The translations under genes were made by a program, and so were the position numbers. A stretch of 64,000 bases of DNA from Branchiostoma floridae (lineage: Eukaryota > Chordata > Leptocardii > Amphioxiformes > Branchiostomatidae). The stretch is taken from the NCBI RefSeq assembly GCF_000003815.2, contig NC_049997.1:10223860-10287859 (forward strand), read 5' to 3'. The notes beneath the pieces were generated by a model, which worked only from the letters and a program-made list of their open reading frames with translations, ran no database searches and was not told where the DNA came from. Shown piece after piece: positions 1 to 15,100 of the stretch; within the stretch, counting starts at the first letter, position 1; each line of letters starts with the position of its first letter.

Positions 1-199
1 ATGTTGGCTAATGTAGAGGACAGAATATTAATGATATTCTTGGCTTGAGGCCTATTTTAGAATTTAGTTGTCATCCCAGAAATGTTTGTTTTAAAATGTA
101 TTCCCCCTAGGACTGGTCAAATGACTGTCCAGTGAGATGGTATTGATTATGATTGATTGACATATTGATCTGACCATGTTTTTTCATGTATTTCTGCAG

Positions 200-3100
200 G
201 CTCACGTGGTGGCAGCCTTCGAGCAGAGCCTGTCAAATATGACGGAGCGACTGAAGGGACTCACTGTAACAGCTGAACAAAAGGTACGGAAATGGAGATA
301 CCAGAAAGATATCATTCAGTCTGCTGATAAGCATTAAGTAGATAGAAGTATCATTTATCATACATTGTTCGATGTATCATCAACTTGGTTCAGCAACCAT
401 TGAAAACTTGGCCACTTTTCTAAAAAAAAAAAGGGTGGTATGAAGTTTACGTTTTATGTTTTTTACTTTGGACTAGAAATTGAATTTCTATAGCCTGAAG
501 GGTCAAAAGATTACTGTGTTAGAACTTCCTAATAGAGAACCTCTCTCCTAACATGGAGGACTCTAAATTCAGATCCTGTCATCAAAGTTTGGGTGCCCTA
601 CTTATGATGAATGCGCCTGCAAAATGTGGCGACATTTTTGGCAAACACTGGCTCTTTCCCATTTGTAATTTCCCAAATGTTCTCTCCAACTAAGATCTCA
701 ACTCGCATAAATCACGATACATGCTGGATACAATGAAATCATTATTATGCTTATACATTAAGGTTTTGAAACAAGATATTATTCTTACTCTGTAATGTAT
801 TTGTACAAATTTATCAGGTCTGAAATATTTAGGTCTTTCTTATCAGAAGTTTTCCTTAAAAGCTACAAAACTTCCACATGAACGCTTGCTCAAAGTTGAA
901 CTGAAAATTCAGTAAATGATCTCTGTTAGATGAAAAAAGAAGGTGATTGACCTTGATGATTGACAGCTCCCTCTGACAGCAATTGGGATATCCTGTATCA
1001 GGTCGTCATGGGGATAAGGCACCATGTTTGCCACAAAATAGGAATCGTGACCTATGCACTAGAATCTAACCCTTGGCTATTACGATAGCTGCCTGAAGTA
1101 TTCTTGATAATATGACAAATTCTTTGCCTGATGTTTGAGATTGTTCCAGGTCATAGGTCAGCCTCTGGGGGAAAAGTTATTACAGCTTTTGAATTCCTTT
1201 TCTAATGTTACAGTGGGAGGATGAGACTCTTAAATGAATGTATTAAAGGAAAGTGAAGGAGCATTTCCATATCATTCTGTCGAGGTCTGGAAATAGTATG
1301 TAAAATAAAGGGTACAGTTGTTGTCAAAAGTAAATAATTCAAAAGTGTTCTTACACCCCTCCGTCAATTTTTAAATGGAGCAGGCCTTGTCAATATGTTG
1401 GCTGTAAATAGCTGTTTTTGCATCTCATTCTGACACAAACACTTAAAGTTTGATGGATTGATAGATGATTCGGAGCTGTGGAAAAATATCTCGCTATTTC
1501 TAGCACTTGTTCTCAGTGGCCCCAGAATATTACAGCGCGACCTTCGAAGTACAGAAAGCTGGAACAAATTTAGAATTATCTTTGGGTGGGTTCTGTGTCC
1601 TTGACTTTGGACCTGAGTTATCAGTATCACTGGTTGGTATGTAACCCTTGCTTATGAGAGATCAAGAGAAAAATTTGCCAAGATGTAACTTCAGGTCTGC
1701 CTAATGGACGTTGTCAGATTGAGTCTTTAAGGGTTTGGGCTTCATTTCAGATAGGGTTAGGCATAAAGCTGCTATGGAGAGTATTGAAATAAAGATGAAA
1801 CAGTTGCTTTGACATCTCTTATAAATCATGCAGTGCTGCACAGGTTTTGTAGAGAGATTGGGTATCAACTCACTGGACTGAAGCACACTGGCATTGCTGG
1901 GGCCTATATTGGATTTGTGTTAAACTTGACATTACAATGGGAATATGGAGTGTGACTGAAAAGACAACAATGCATACAAAGCATTAATTTTTTTTTACCA
2001 ATGAAATACATTCAGTGCTGTAGATCTTAAGGTCTCTGTGAAATAGAACTTCTCATAAGTTTCAAGATTAAAGTCATATGAAAGTATGTAGTGACCAGCC
2101 TACCACTTCCACGGATGTGCATGTTTTTAAAGAAGTCAAACCTTGCAGTTGTAACATAGGTAACGGTATAGAACTGTATTCTGTATACTGTATTCAATCA
2201 CTGAATCTTAGTATGTTAGAATTTAGATTATTCACTTGTAGTTAGCCCACATTCATTCACTTCATGTGAGAACATTAGTCATGCCCATGGGGCAAATTTT
2301 AACTTGCAATTAGGCAATGAATTTGCAATAAAAACCATTCAAAAACCATTCATGTGATTCCTTCTTTCCTCCTCTTCAGGATGCAGAGTTGATGGAGCTA
2401 AGAAGAACCATTGAACAGCTGAAACAGCAGAGTCAGCAGCAGCAGCTGTCCAACACCTCGCCTGGTACGTACAGCAAGAAAAACAGCAAAATAATCTCTA
2501 AGTTAGGGGGGAAAGCCCTAAATTTAGAAGGCAATATTATCTCCATGTAGATCTTCTGTTGAAGAATCGTTATATAGGTATGACAGTGTCTGTAATGACA
2601 CTATAATCCATAATGGCATTATGGACACTGTCTTGCATAGATAACGATTCTGCCACTGGAAGATCTACTTAGAGATTGTATGTGGAGATAGCCAGTATAA
2701 CGGTGCTGAGCTAGCAGTATAGCGGTACAGCACTGTTTTCCACAGTCTGGAGAGAGCCCTGATAAAAATGTATGGTTCATGCAGCATCTGGAAGCTAAAA
2801 GTTGGAGTAACCATTCAAAAGAACAAGCTACATACTTGTAAAGTCATAAGAACACTTACAGCTCAGCAGTATTACAAGTTTTACTACTGATTGTCATCTT
2901 ATCAAAGCCGTCCCTCCTTCCCTCAAACCCTTAAACCATTTCACTCTTACCGATTTAATGTTTTCTACCTACGTTTTCACATTATTTTTCACTTAAAATT
3001 TTACTTATTTCAATTGACATGCCATAGCATTTTAATATACCTTGTTTTTACAGTTACCACAATGTGTTGCTCACATTTTTTTAACCTCTTAATTTTAAGA

Positions 3101-6100
3101 AGTGGTTCCCATTTATTTCATTTTCATTTTCCGTTCGAAGGTCACCCGTGGCGAACATTTGGGGATGGGTTGCACGGGCCAAGTAAGTCATTCGAGGACA
3201 AATGACTTGGGCCACAGAGTATATCATGTGATATCTGACTGCTAGTGCCAAGATTCGCAGCTACTACTAGAACTTAGCCATTATTGTAGTGTGTTAGTTT
3301 TATTCGCTAGTAGTATTGGTATGCTTGTGCATGGTTTTGTGGCATAGTATTGTCAGTGTTTAGTAGTGCTTACAATGCTTAAAAATGAATCATAGGTCCC
3401 CAACAGTATAGACCTTCCTTTTGCTGATTGTAGTGCCTTCAGATTGCTTATTATTAGATTATAAGTGGCTTTTGTTGGATACAAAATGTAGTCAGTACAG
3501 CATAGTACAGATATCACATAATCTGCCATGCGGCCCAAGTCAATAGATAAGCACAGTTTTTCATACAATTGGCTGCTCTGGACTAAGAAGAGAGCATACC
3601 GATGGTACTAATGTATCAATTTTTTTGGTGCTTTTAATTTTGTCTAATAATAGTTGCGATCCCTCCTGCTACTTATGAAGTAACAGAATATTTAATCCTA
3701 CAAGAAGTAAACAATCTTGAAAATTTTGTCAAAAATATCATGAATATATTTCAAATGAAATGGTACCTGGGAGTATGGTATGTACCAATACCATTTTCTT
3801 GTTAAAAAAACAGGATAATGTAGAGGTGTGTGTCTTTTGAGTGTCTTATACTTAGCACTCCATTTTCAGATCTTCGTATGACCCGACTACCCTCAACTGA
3901 TAGTGTTTCTAGTATGAACAGCGTCACGAGTGTGTCGAGCGCTGGAAGTGGCGCCGAGTCCGAACCAGGTGGAAGAAAGAAGAAGAAGAAGAGCTGGGTA
4001 ATTGTAAATACATGTTTGGTGTGGTGCTTTTTTTGTAGCATATAGGCTTTACACCCCTGCTGCAAAGTGTTCTGGTCCTGAAGTACAAAGAAAAAGTTAC
4101 ATGGTTGACCATTACATTTTACAACAAGGGGTGTGCTATTTTTTGCTTAAAAATGCTTATTGTGCAAGTGCTGTTGCTAAGAAAATAATGAAAAAGTTAT
4201 TGCTTACGACATATATTGCCTCAATGTGCAGATCTGTTTTGCATGTTCGTGACGTATATTTGGTCATCTGCATATTCGTGACATCTCTGTTGAACCTGTT
4301 TGTATTGTTCTGTGTGTATGTCTGCAGGAGGATCTAGGAAGACTCAGTGGGGTTGGTACACTGAAAAATAACCTTAGACAGAGTTTTCCCACAATACAGA
4401 TTTTTTAAAAGCTTTTAACAATCCCTGTAGATAGATAGAACTTGCTGTAATGTGAGTTACTAGATTTGCAATCCAAGAAACGTAGAAATACCAGTTTCTC
4501 CCCAAGCACCGGAAATTGATGAATATTATAATTTCCTCTACCTGCTTGCAGTAAATGGTTGGTTTGATGCATTTAGGGGTAATGCCTGGTGTTGTCTATC
4601 TATCAATACCTCTCCTTAGGTTTGTATAACAGACAAGAAAGTGGTCCCAGATGAACAGTTTGTGTTATAATGTAGCACTGTCGTGATCAAGCCCCAAAAA
4701 AGTGCCAGTCTGTCATGTCATGCCTCCCCCTGTAACTCTAATCTCTAATTCCCCAGTTACGAAGCTCCTTCAAAGCCTTCTCGCGGAAGAAGAATCGCAT
4801 GCAGTCCCAGTCTGACGTGGAGGATTCGCTGACGACTCCGGAATCGATTCCCGGATCTCCGCGCGCCTCGCTCTCATCCCTCAACTCGTCGATGGGAATG
4901 AATCCCATGAAGGGATCGTCCTCCACTTCAGCGTGAGTACTAGTATATCAATCTCTTCTTGCAATGAACATTTGTCTTGCAAATGACACAGATTTGTCAT
5001 CGGGAGGACTTCTAGGACCTGCGTTGAACGGCTTTCTGTATCAAGAAAAGCCTTGCTAATGGATGTAATGTATGGCAAAAACCATGTTTGGAACAGGAAC
5101 AAGCTTTGTATCATGTATGATGTATCCCTATTTGCAATATGGATTAGAACCAGTTAGAATTGACGTATTGAAGGCGACAGGTAGCCTGGATTCCAGACTC
5201 CCAGCCCAATCTCGATATCTATCGTGACTGTGTAGGCCGTGGAACCAAGCAGTTACCAAACATTGTACATGTATATTGGTTGTAAATTAACAACATTGTT
5301 ACATCCATGTATTCCTTAGTGTTCAGTATTTGGCCCTGGTGATAGTTTCATGAACGCTTGCCTTCCCATCATGTTTTTGTTCACATATTTTTGTCTCATT
5401 GTGTTTTTCTGTTATCCACCCATCCTTGTCCAACAAACGTAATTATAATGAAGCATTGTCTTGTGCGTTGAGATGTCACCCTCATTTTTTCTGTATGTTC
5501 TGTTGCAAGATATTGTGCATGACGTGACATTTTCTGGTTAAATGGCACACATTTTTGACATTTCAGTTTTGCATTAGTTGTCTCCCACAATTACTAGATA
5601 TTACATTTTTGCATCGGTCTTATGAATATCTTTTGTGCACAATGTGCAAGATATCGTGCATGACGTGACATTTTCTGGTTAAATGGCACACATTTTTGAC
5701 ATTTCAGTTTTGCATTAGTTGTCTCCCACAATTACTAGATATTACATTTTTGCATCGGTCTTATGAATATCTTTTATGCACAATGTGCAAGATATCGTGC
5801 ATGACGTAACATTTTCTTCTTAATGGCACAATTTTTGACATTTTAGTTTTGCGTTGGTTGTCTCCCACCTGTACTAGATATTGCATTTTTGCATCGGTCT
5901 TATGAATATCTTTTGTGCACAATGTGCAAGATATCGTGCATGACGTGAGATGGCACAATTTTTGACATTTTAGTTTTGCGTTGGTTGTCTCCCACCTTTA
6001 CTAGATATTGCATTTTTGCATCGGTCTGATGATTATCATTTTGTGCACAATGTCACCAGTTTGCCCGGCAGTCTAGGCAAGGCCGTCTCCTCCACCTCCA

Positions 6101-9100
6101 TTCACATCAACCCCATGGTCAAAGTGTTTTCCTCGCCGGCGTAAGTCCCATGTCCAAGAAAGACAACCCTCTGGCCTCTCTGTAAAACAGTCCTGTCCAG
6201 CATGAGACCAAACTCCTTCTTGTTGTAGTAGAAACCTAGCAGTCTTAGAGATCAGCTGTGTTCAACTGTATCCATGTCACAAAGTGGCAAAACCCATCAC
6301 TCCCTATCCCTATTCCTCTATCTCATCCCAGAGTGAATGAATGAATGAATGAATGGTTTATTTGTTGTACAACACAACTTCAGTAAAAACATTTGGCAGC
6401 CAATTGGCTGAATTGCACGTTTTTTTCCATCAAATCCTTAGTACATCGAGTTAAAGACTATCTGATGAATAACACTTATACACACTAAAACTAAGTATCC
6501 TTTAAAACTTTATATAAATACATGATGTATAGGCAAGAGACAGAAACATACATTTGTGATAAGAACATTCCAAGTCTACTATTGTTTAGCTATGTTTGTT
6601 TAACAGCCTTACTAAGAATGGAAGGGGGGAGTTTCTGTAACGGTTGGTTCTGCATCTTACAGAGTAATCAATCATCATCATATCTTCACCAAAAATCAAT
6701 CCTTTTTGTCCTTGATACCCAGCTCAAAGGCTGGGTGCCCTTCCCTTGCCATTTAGCACTCCCATACTGATTTCTGTTTATGAATGTTTTTAATCGAACA
6801 TGTATTTCCACCCTTTCCTGGCAAGTCAGCAGAAAGGGTGGAAATCATAAGAAAAGTACTTGATGATTTTGGAAGTACATGTACAACATGCGACTACCAA
6901 AGTACATATACAGGCAACTACAAAATTCTGATACTTTTCTGCACTCATACAAACAAATTTGTCACCCTTTCCAAGTCAAGCCCATTCCATCTAGCTTGCA
7001 TATCCCTGCCCCCCCCCTCCTTCCCGTTGGTTGAAACACAGCTGAGTTGTGAGACTGATATTGACATCTTTAACCCTACAAATTGACCACAAAGTTTCTC
7101 TGCATGCCCCTTAGCTCCTCCCCATACTAGCCTAGCATTAGCAGGTAGAAATGACTCAAGAAAAACCTGCAAGTCGAAAGATGACTTAGGACTTTAGTTA
7201 CCATAGGACAGTCCCAACAGCATGTTTAGACAATATCTAACCAGGACCATCATTAATAGCCGTTTTTGTACCTTCCATAGCAACAAGCATGTGGTAGCCA
7301 TGTCTAGTAACAGATAACTGGAGATGTTTTGTTCCCATGAATGTTGTCATGATGTTGTTCTTTTCATGTTACATTTGTCTGTGTATCTTGTCATGTTTCA
7401 ATGTGTATCTTGTTGGTTAACCAAGTCAGTTTTCACCATGAACACCAAGAAGGAAGTTAATGTTCCTTGTTATCCTTGTGTTATCATTGGGTTCTCATCC
7501 TGCAATTGTCTGACTTCTGTAAATGATTAAAGATCAGTTCCCCATATGTGACCCGACAATTTTATCTTTAAGGAGCTGCTTAAAAATCATTTTTATAAGT
7601 CTAAAGAAGCAGGATTATTGCAGCTCAGACAGTTGAAAATTTTTGTATGCCAAATCTACTTCTGACAAGGATTTTTTCATCCATTCTTGTTTCATATCAA
7701 AAACACATATTCACAATGTCATGATTTTTTCGTTGAGAAGGTACTAGTACTGTGAAAGATCATGACAATAAAACCTCCACTAACACTTCAAGATTTACAG
7801 TATAACGCTGTTTTTCAAAACAGTGCATTTAGGCATATCAAGTCGACGGGTGGTAGTCTTAAGCTGCAATGTACTGAAAATATTGCAATTTTAAACCAAC
7901 GTCCGTCGACGTGATATCCCCAAATACCACGTTTTTAGAAGCAACGGATATAGGTTACCCAGCGGATAAAGGTGAACTAGCGTTACTGAGTTTTGAGTTG
8001 TGTCTAAAACAAATTCCATATTCCAGGATCTATGATGGTGACGAGGAGTCGGTAGACGTCCTGAAGAGCCAGCTTCGTGAGAAGGACATGAAGCTGACGG
8101 ACATCCGCCTGGAGGCGCTCTCCTCCGCACACCAGCTGGACCAACTAAAGGAGACCATGAACAAAATGAAGGTTTGTTCTCCCCCGATCATAGACTCGTA
8201 ATGGACCGACCCGCCTTCTATCGCATCAAGCTCCAGTTTCCCAGGAAGTGACCAGAATTCTGGGAATTCTCTCAGCCAGGAAATTATTTAAGATCAAAAT
8301 CATCAAAGAACTAAATTAACATTTGGCCGACTTCATGTTCTGAATCAAACTAGTCAAACCTTCTAGAGTTAAAAAGTTGAGACAAATTATAGAATACAGA
8401 AAATTCTACATACTTATTTGCCATTAAAGAATTTACAGTAGGAAAAGATTTTAAATCATTAAAGAGCTTTGTTGTGAACCAGCAGCTAATTTTCAATGAT
8501 TTTTAGTGAGTTGACTGGTAAAGTACTGAAATTCGATAAATTCTCACGCTTGTTAGGAAGCCTTTAAAACTTGTGTGTGTTGTGTGGTTACCATCTGTGT
8601 ATACCCTCCATTCTGAAGCATGTTTAACGACGAATCGTTCCCCTGTATCTAAACTATGATACCCCAACTCTTGAAGTTAGTCCTTTCCCGTTTCCCCATT
8701 TCTGTCTGGTTCTGCTAGTGCTATGATTCAATTCCAAATTGCTGCTTGCTTTGACTTTTCTTGCAATTGCCCAGTCTCTTGTTTTAGAAAATAATCTCTG
8801 GGTGTCACAATATCTTCCAATTTATGCATTTCTGGGTCTAAATCTTTATCAAAATGTCAACATCAGCTAAGCTCTGTGAAAAAAGAATTGATAAATTCTT
8901 ATAAATGAAAATTATGATCTCAAGCTCTCTTGTCAATGAAACAGCTTCAAAATCATTGTCTTTGCTTGGTAGATATAATGCATGCATACCATGTACAAAA
9001 GCTGAAAGCAAGAATGGTATGTTGATGATTGCAAAAAGATTCCTGGAAGTATTCTGGTTCTTCCTGGAACACTGTGACTGTTGCCAAGCAACCGGGAGTG

Positions 9101-12100
9101 TGGGACCGTCCATTATTTGTCCTTGATGGAGGAGGGCAAGGTTTCACTCTTGTGCTTGTTCTTTCCTTTGACAACACTTTGCTCCTCTCGTCGCAACCTC
9201 CCTCCACCACCAATGTTTATTTAAACTGTTGTCTATGTATAATTCATTGATTGATTCATTGATCCATTGCTTCATTTATCAAATGATGTTAATGACATAT
9301 GTTGCATTAGCCAATAAGTATCTGTTGAATGCTTTCTGTGTATTAGCCTATAAGTGTCTGTTGAATGCTTTCTGTGTATTGTCCTTGCAAATTTCTTTTT
9401 CCTTCTAAGACAAGTCAACCCACAACTAGAGATAAGAATCAGATTTTACCTCTGGACATTTCAAGTGACATCCATCACTCCTCTAAAGTGTCACAGTGCC
9501 ACTAGAACACTGGCAAGAATAGTGTTCCAGTTGTAGGGATTGATTTGTCTTAGAATATTGTTCACCTGGATTTCTAACCTTTTTGAACATCCTTGTTTCC
9601 TTCCACTTGTCTTGAATGTACATTTGTGCCTCCTATCTGCTGTGTTGTGAATTGCATGTACCTTTATGGTACATTGTATAATGCATTTGTGGTCAGTCAC
9701 AAGTAGATGAAATGTCTTCATGTGATAGAAAGTCATTTAATCTAATCCATGTTTTAAATGCATTTAGCTTTAGGACAAGCTTTTGTTAGCGTTGTTGTTC
9801 TCATGAGGATTTAATTGACACTTTAGGGTGAAATGAATGCGCTACGTGCGGAGAACGACAGACTGCAGCAGCAGGTTTTGACCAGAAGTTCGTGTTCTGA
9901 CATGTCAACTTCCTCGCAACACTTCAGTGGTGAGTTCTTGGGACTAGGATTGTTGTACCACCTCCTAGTCTTGTAATTAAGACATCATTCAAACTTAAAT
10001 TGTAGCCAGAGCATAAACTCAACAAGGAATTGTCACAATGAAGCAGAATTATTAAATTGTGTTCACCCAAGCCATGGTACTATAATGCCATCTAGCAGTT
10101 AGTTTTAAAAGTGCAGCTGCATAATTTATTTGAACCTTTATTTATTCGTGTGTCATCACATTTACACATGGTGTGATAATCAGTACGATTATCTTATTCT
10201 TTCCAGATCCAACGCTGAATCTAGATCCTATCTCCAGTAGCTTGGGTGAGTGTTACCCACCATTTACCCTGGCTGTTTCTAATTTTGAATGTGCTGTCTT
10301 AGATAGATGTATTCATTGTGGATAGTTTGGATATGGTGCCCTCAATTCTCCTAAGTTCATTTCTAACAAGATAGTGTAAAGATTCCAATCTAAAATGGAT
10401 ATTGCAAAATGAAGCTGTAGCATTCAGTCCATGGTGGTACTACGTATACATACACATGTACATGTATTGTTTGGTAAGTTGAAAACTGAGGTTATATTTC
10501 TTGTAATATGCCAGATTAAAAAGATACTTCTTCTTTGTAAGTTGATTAATAATATTCTTTATCATCTGCAGATCTTTTGCTAGATGTTGGATCAGGAGAA
10601 TCTGGTCGGAAAGTCATCGTCACAGTTGCTCTCCCCACCATCGGAGCACCTGAAAAATCAGAGGTGAGCTTAAGAAGACATACAAGTTACCTTGCAAAAA
10701 ATAATTACCTTGCAAGAAATAATTACCTTGCAAGGGATAATTAAAAGATTGAGATAAGCATAATGTAAGAGATCACATACAAATTATTTTATAATCGTAA
10801 GACTAGCAGCCAAAAGGGCCAGCAAGAAACCTACATAAGAAACAAGACTACAGATGATTAGTTTGTTGCTGTGTATTTGCTTTATCTGTTTATGTTGTTG
10901 GTTTATGATTTTGTTTGGTGAAGTTGTTTACAGGGTGTGTTACAGCTTTAGTTTTCTAACACCTCGTCACTTTGTGTTTCATTCATTTCACGTTCTGCCA
11001 TGTGTTGTTTGTGTTTTTGCTGTGTTATTGATGGTTTGATTCCTACAATGTTGCCCGTAGTATTACGGTATCCAGAGACACAGGCAAACACTCAGACATA
11101 ATAAGGTATTCTTATGATTTCCATTTTAATTTCATGGCAAAGAATGGATCATATTATTTCATGTACTGCCCTAAAATCATATGTATTGATTCCCTAACAA
11201 TTTGCTTTTGACTGATTTTCCTGCGACTAGTTTGATAGAAAAAATAATTTTTACATTTTTCAAAATAAAACAAAATTGACAACTCCCAAAAGCTTGCTGG
11301 ACGTAGACATGAAATAATGTATTCCAACTCTCAGCCATATTTTCACACCACAAGACTAGCATGTAGGACATATAGAACTCATATAGTTTAATTTCACTTA
11401 TGTTTTATAATTTTTCACGTTATTTCTAACATATTAATATCACACTTGTAGTGCACAAAGCACATGTTACTGTATGATTATATTCACAGCCTAACTGCAG
11501 TATTGTAATCACCATAGCAAATGATAGTATTGAGAATTAGCAATTTTGAACACAAAATTTTCCTGTTGGAGGCTTCTTTATAATCTATGCATTGGTACAT
11601 AGCTATGTAAAGGAAATCTTCATGGGATGTCTATGTGCAAATGTTGCAGAGGACATAGACAAACCAATTTTCCAACATTAAAAAGGGATGGAAAATATTG
11701 CCTATAGTGATCAAAAGTGAAGTATTAAAAGGATGGCGTTGAGGGTTTGTCAACTCCAACGTGTCCTGTGCAAGTATTAGAACAGTAGCCAAGAAAAAAA
11801 GGTCTACACATGCACAAAAAGCGCAACACTGTCTACGATTATTGATTTTGTTAAAATCCGGAAGTGAGTAGTTTTGTTGGGGTTTATTATTGCTAATCTT
11901 ATTGTTCTGATTCTGTAGGGAGGTAAGGCACAGCAGATTATCATCGGTGCCCTGAGTGTGAGCGGGAAAACCAAGTGGGACATGCTGGACAATGTAGTGC
12001 ACAGACTCTTCAAGGTAAGGCAAAGATAGTGTCTATGTCTGTCAAATATTCCACTTGTTGTGTTGAGTAAAAGTATCTCTGACCATTTGGTCATTAGATT

Positions 12101-15100
12101 CAAGTAAGTGGGCTAAGGGGTCTTATACCTTTGTGTGATTTACAATATGTGGAGACAAATATCACAGTCTTTAGAATTTTTAGAAATAAAATAATATTAT
12201 AACATTCTAATATGACCAGTGAGTACCAGCAAGTACAATTTAGGAACCAGAAGTAGATTAAATGTTTTCAAACTTATCTTATCCACCATTTTTTTGCAGG
12301 AATACCTGTTGAGAATAGACCCAGTGTCCAACCTTGGCCTGACCTCGGACAGCATCCGTAACTACACAATAGGGGAGATCATCAGATCAAAGGGTAAGAC
12401 AAACCTGGCAGAGCAGTTACCACTAATACAAATCTGCATAGGCGATAATGTAAAAGTTAGCAAGTTCAGGGTGTCATAATCTCATCCGTGAGCATTCCAG
12501 GTCATAAGAACTCACCTCACACAGCAGCCCGCTATCTCAAGTGTCCAAAAGTCTAATCTTTAAACTTTCTGGCCAGCGCAACTATTCCAGCGGTCAAATC
12601 TTGCCGCCATCTTGCTTTTCATGACGTCATTTTTGGGACTCAGCACTTGAAATTAGGGGTCAGCACAGGCCGAAAAAATTAACCAAAACCTTGTTTTTTT
12701 GCCGAATCTGAACATCTGCAACCTACACTGTCTCACCAATATGAAATGTTACTTTCATTTTCCTGCTAAACGTCGAAAATAGGCTAAAATACTGTATGGA
12801 CTCGTTTTGGGCCTTTTGCGCCTGCGTCAATTAGGGTCATTGCCCTACAGCACCATTGATAGAGGCTCCTCCTATCTGATTCATTACAAAGTGCAGTTAC
12901 AAACTTAAAGCAGTGTGTCCCTTACCTTTATCAACTTCACCCCAGTTTTAGATTCTGAATATAATGATTTAAACCTTAAAATGTTCCTCATCTGGCCTTA
13001 GAATGTAGAAGACATTTTTATGGAATGCAGGAGATACTACTTATGTATTTTGTACCATGTATGTAAAAATTATGTATTTAGACTTATCAGACCCATTTGT
13101 TGTTTACAGAGAGTGAACTGCCGGAGCTCCTGCCATGTGGTTACCTGGTGGGAGACAACAACTCCATCGCCATCAATCTCAAAGGTAGGGCAGGATTCAA
13201 ACATTTTGATTTTTTTCAGTGCTCATTGGTAAGTCTCTACTGTACACTACTCAACAGGTTGTATGAAATGGTGATGTAATGTTGCTACAAATATCCTTAA
13301 ATATCACTTTCTAAGAGCTATTTTACAAACTGAAGATGCATATGTAGCTCTATAGTATTCAACAGATATACAGCCACTGTAGCCACTCTTCAGCATAGCA
13401 CAACAGGCACACTCGGTCACTGTTTTTGAACCACAGTAATTCAAAGTACACAACAAAAAAAATGTACTTCAAAGCTACAGCATCATGAATGCATTTAGAA
13501 ACATCTTAGATCATCAGAGCTCGAGGAATCTGCTGAGCAGGACAACAGTACATTTCCCAGTAAAAATGCTCACCCAGTATTACTCAGACTTTCTGTAATG
13601 TTTGAACTAATCCTATTCTGATTTCCATACTTTACAGACATCAAAGAAAACAGTAGTGACACGTTTGCATTCGAGTCGCTGATTCCAAAGGCTGTGCTAC
13701 AGAGATACATCAACCTCCTGGCCGAGCAGAAGCGAGTCATCATGTGCGGCCCCAGCGGAACGGGCAAAACCTTCCTGGCACAGAAACTCGCAGAGTTCAT
13801 GGTTCAAAGGTCAGGGGAGGAGGTCACGGACAGCACAGTGGTGGTGTTCAATGTGGACCACAAGTCTTGCAAGGTTGGTGGGAAACATTTTTTCTTGAGA
13901 ACTTAAAAGTATGAATGGTTGTTTCTTAAGTAAGCTTGGAAAATATTTGTTATAAAGCCAACACCAATGTAAATGTCAGACAAGGAACTGAAGTGTTCTT
14001 GTTTGTTTGTTTTTTGATGACGACTGCAGGACTCTGACGAGAGAGGACGGGTAAATTTTGTGTACTTTTATGGTGACTAGCAAGTACAAAACTAAAGCTC
14101 TCCATAATTGTAGATCATAGTAACACCAGGATCTGAATTCTAAAAGTTATCGCTTTATTCTAAAAGTTACACGCGTTGCTGTCGTGCCAGTAGAGGTTCT
14201 TTAGACCTCACTGCAAGGTGTTTTCAAATCCTGACACTTCAAAAAGGGTGTAACTACCACTGCTTGAAAACCCTTACCCTACATTCTATCTGCATCTGTT
14301 TTACATGTGGTTAATGCATCTTTAAAACATTATTGGCTATTTCACATAACAAGCCTGGTGTGGTAATGAATGAACGAATTATAAAACAAAGATAAGCCCG
14401 TTGTCTTTGGAATGCTTCCTCCATGACAATAATTCCAATACCTCAAATCAAACCTTAATCAAGGCATGCACTAAATGTCCCCAGAAATCTCCTTTTGAGA
14501 TGAAGAAATGGTAGCACTTGGTGTTAACTTTCTTCTTTTTGTCTCTCTTCTCTTCCCTCGTTCCCCCCTCAGCAGGAGTGTGCACATAGCCATAGAGTAG
14601 CCACCTCTCAGGTGGGTGTAGTGGAAGGAAGCTCACATGACACCCCTAATTTCACAATGGCTTGGCCCATAATCAGAATAATCAACAGGGCTCTCCCCTA
14701 AAATGTAAAATTTGAGCAAAATGATGATGATGAAAGCCTGGAGAAGGTGAAACTTGTTCAAATCGATCAGAGGGTGAAACTTGGTCAAAATGATCAGATT
14801 TTGATGGATTATTTAAGCAAAATTGCCAGTTACCTTAACTGAAAACTGACAAAGTGTTGCAGAGATTATAACAAGGTATTATAGCATTATTATTCTATTG
14901 CTTAGTTAGGGAGAGCCCTGATCGATATACTACTTAAGAGGAAATTCATAAGAGACATTCTGCTTTTGCATTTGATATTGGCTTATACTTTTAAGTTATA
15001 GGCAAGTAGGTAGAACATTGCTGTTAAGAATCAGCAGAGTTTGGGTTGGACCCTTTTTTCAAGACTTAAAATGCTAATTGCATTTTAATATCTTAGTAGC

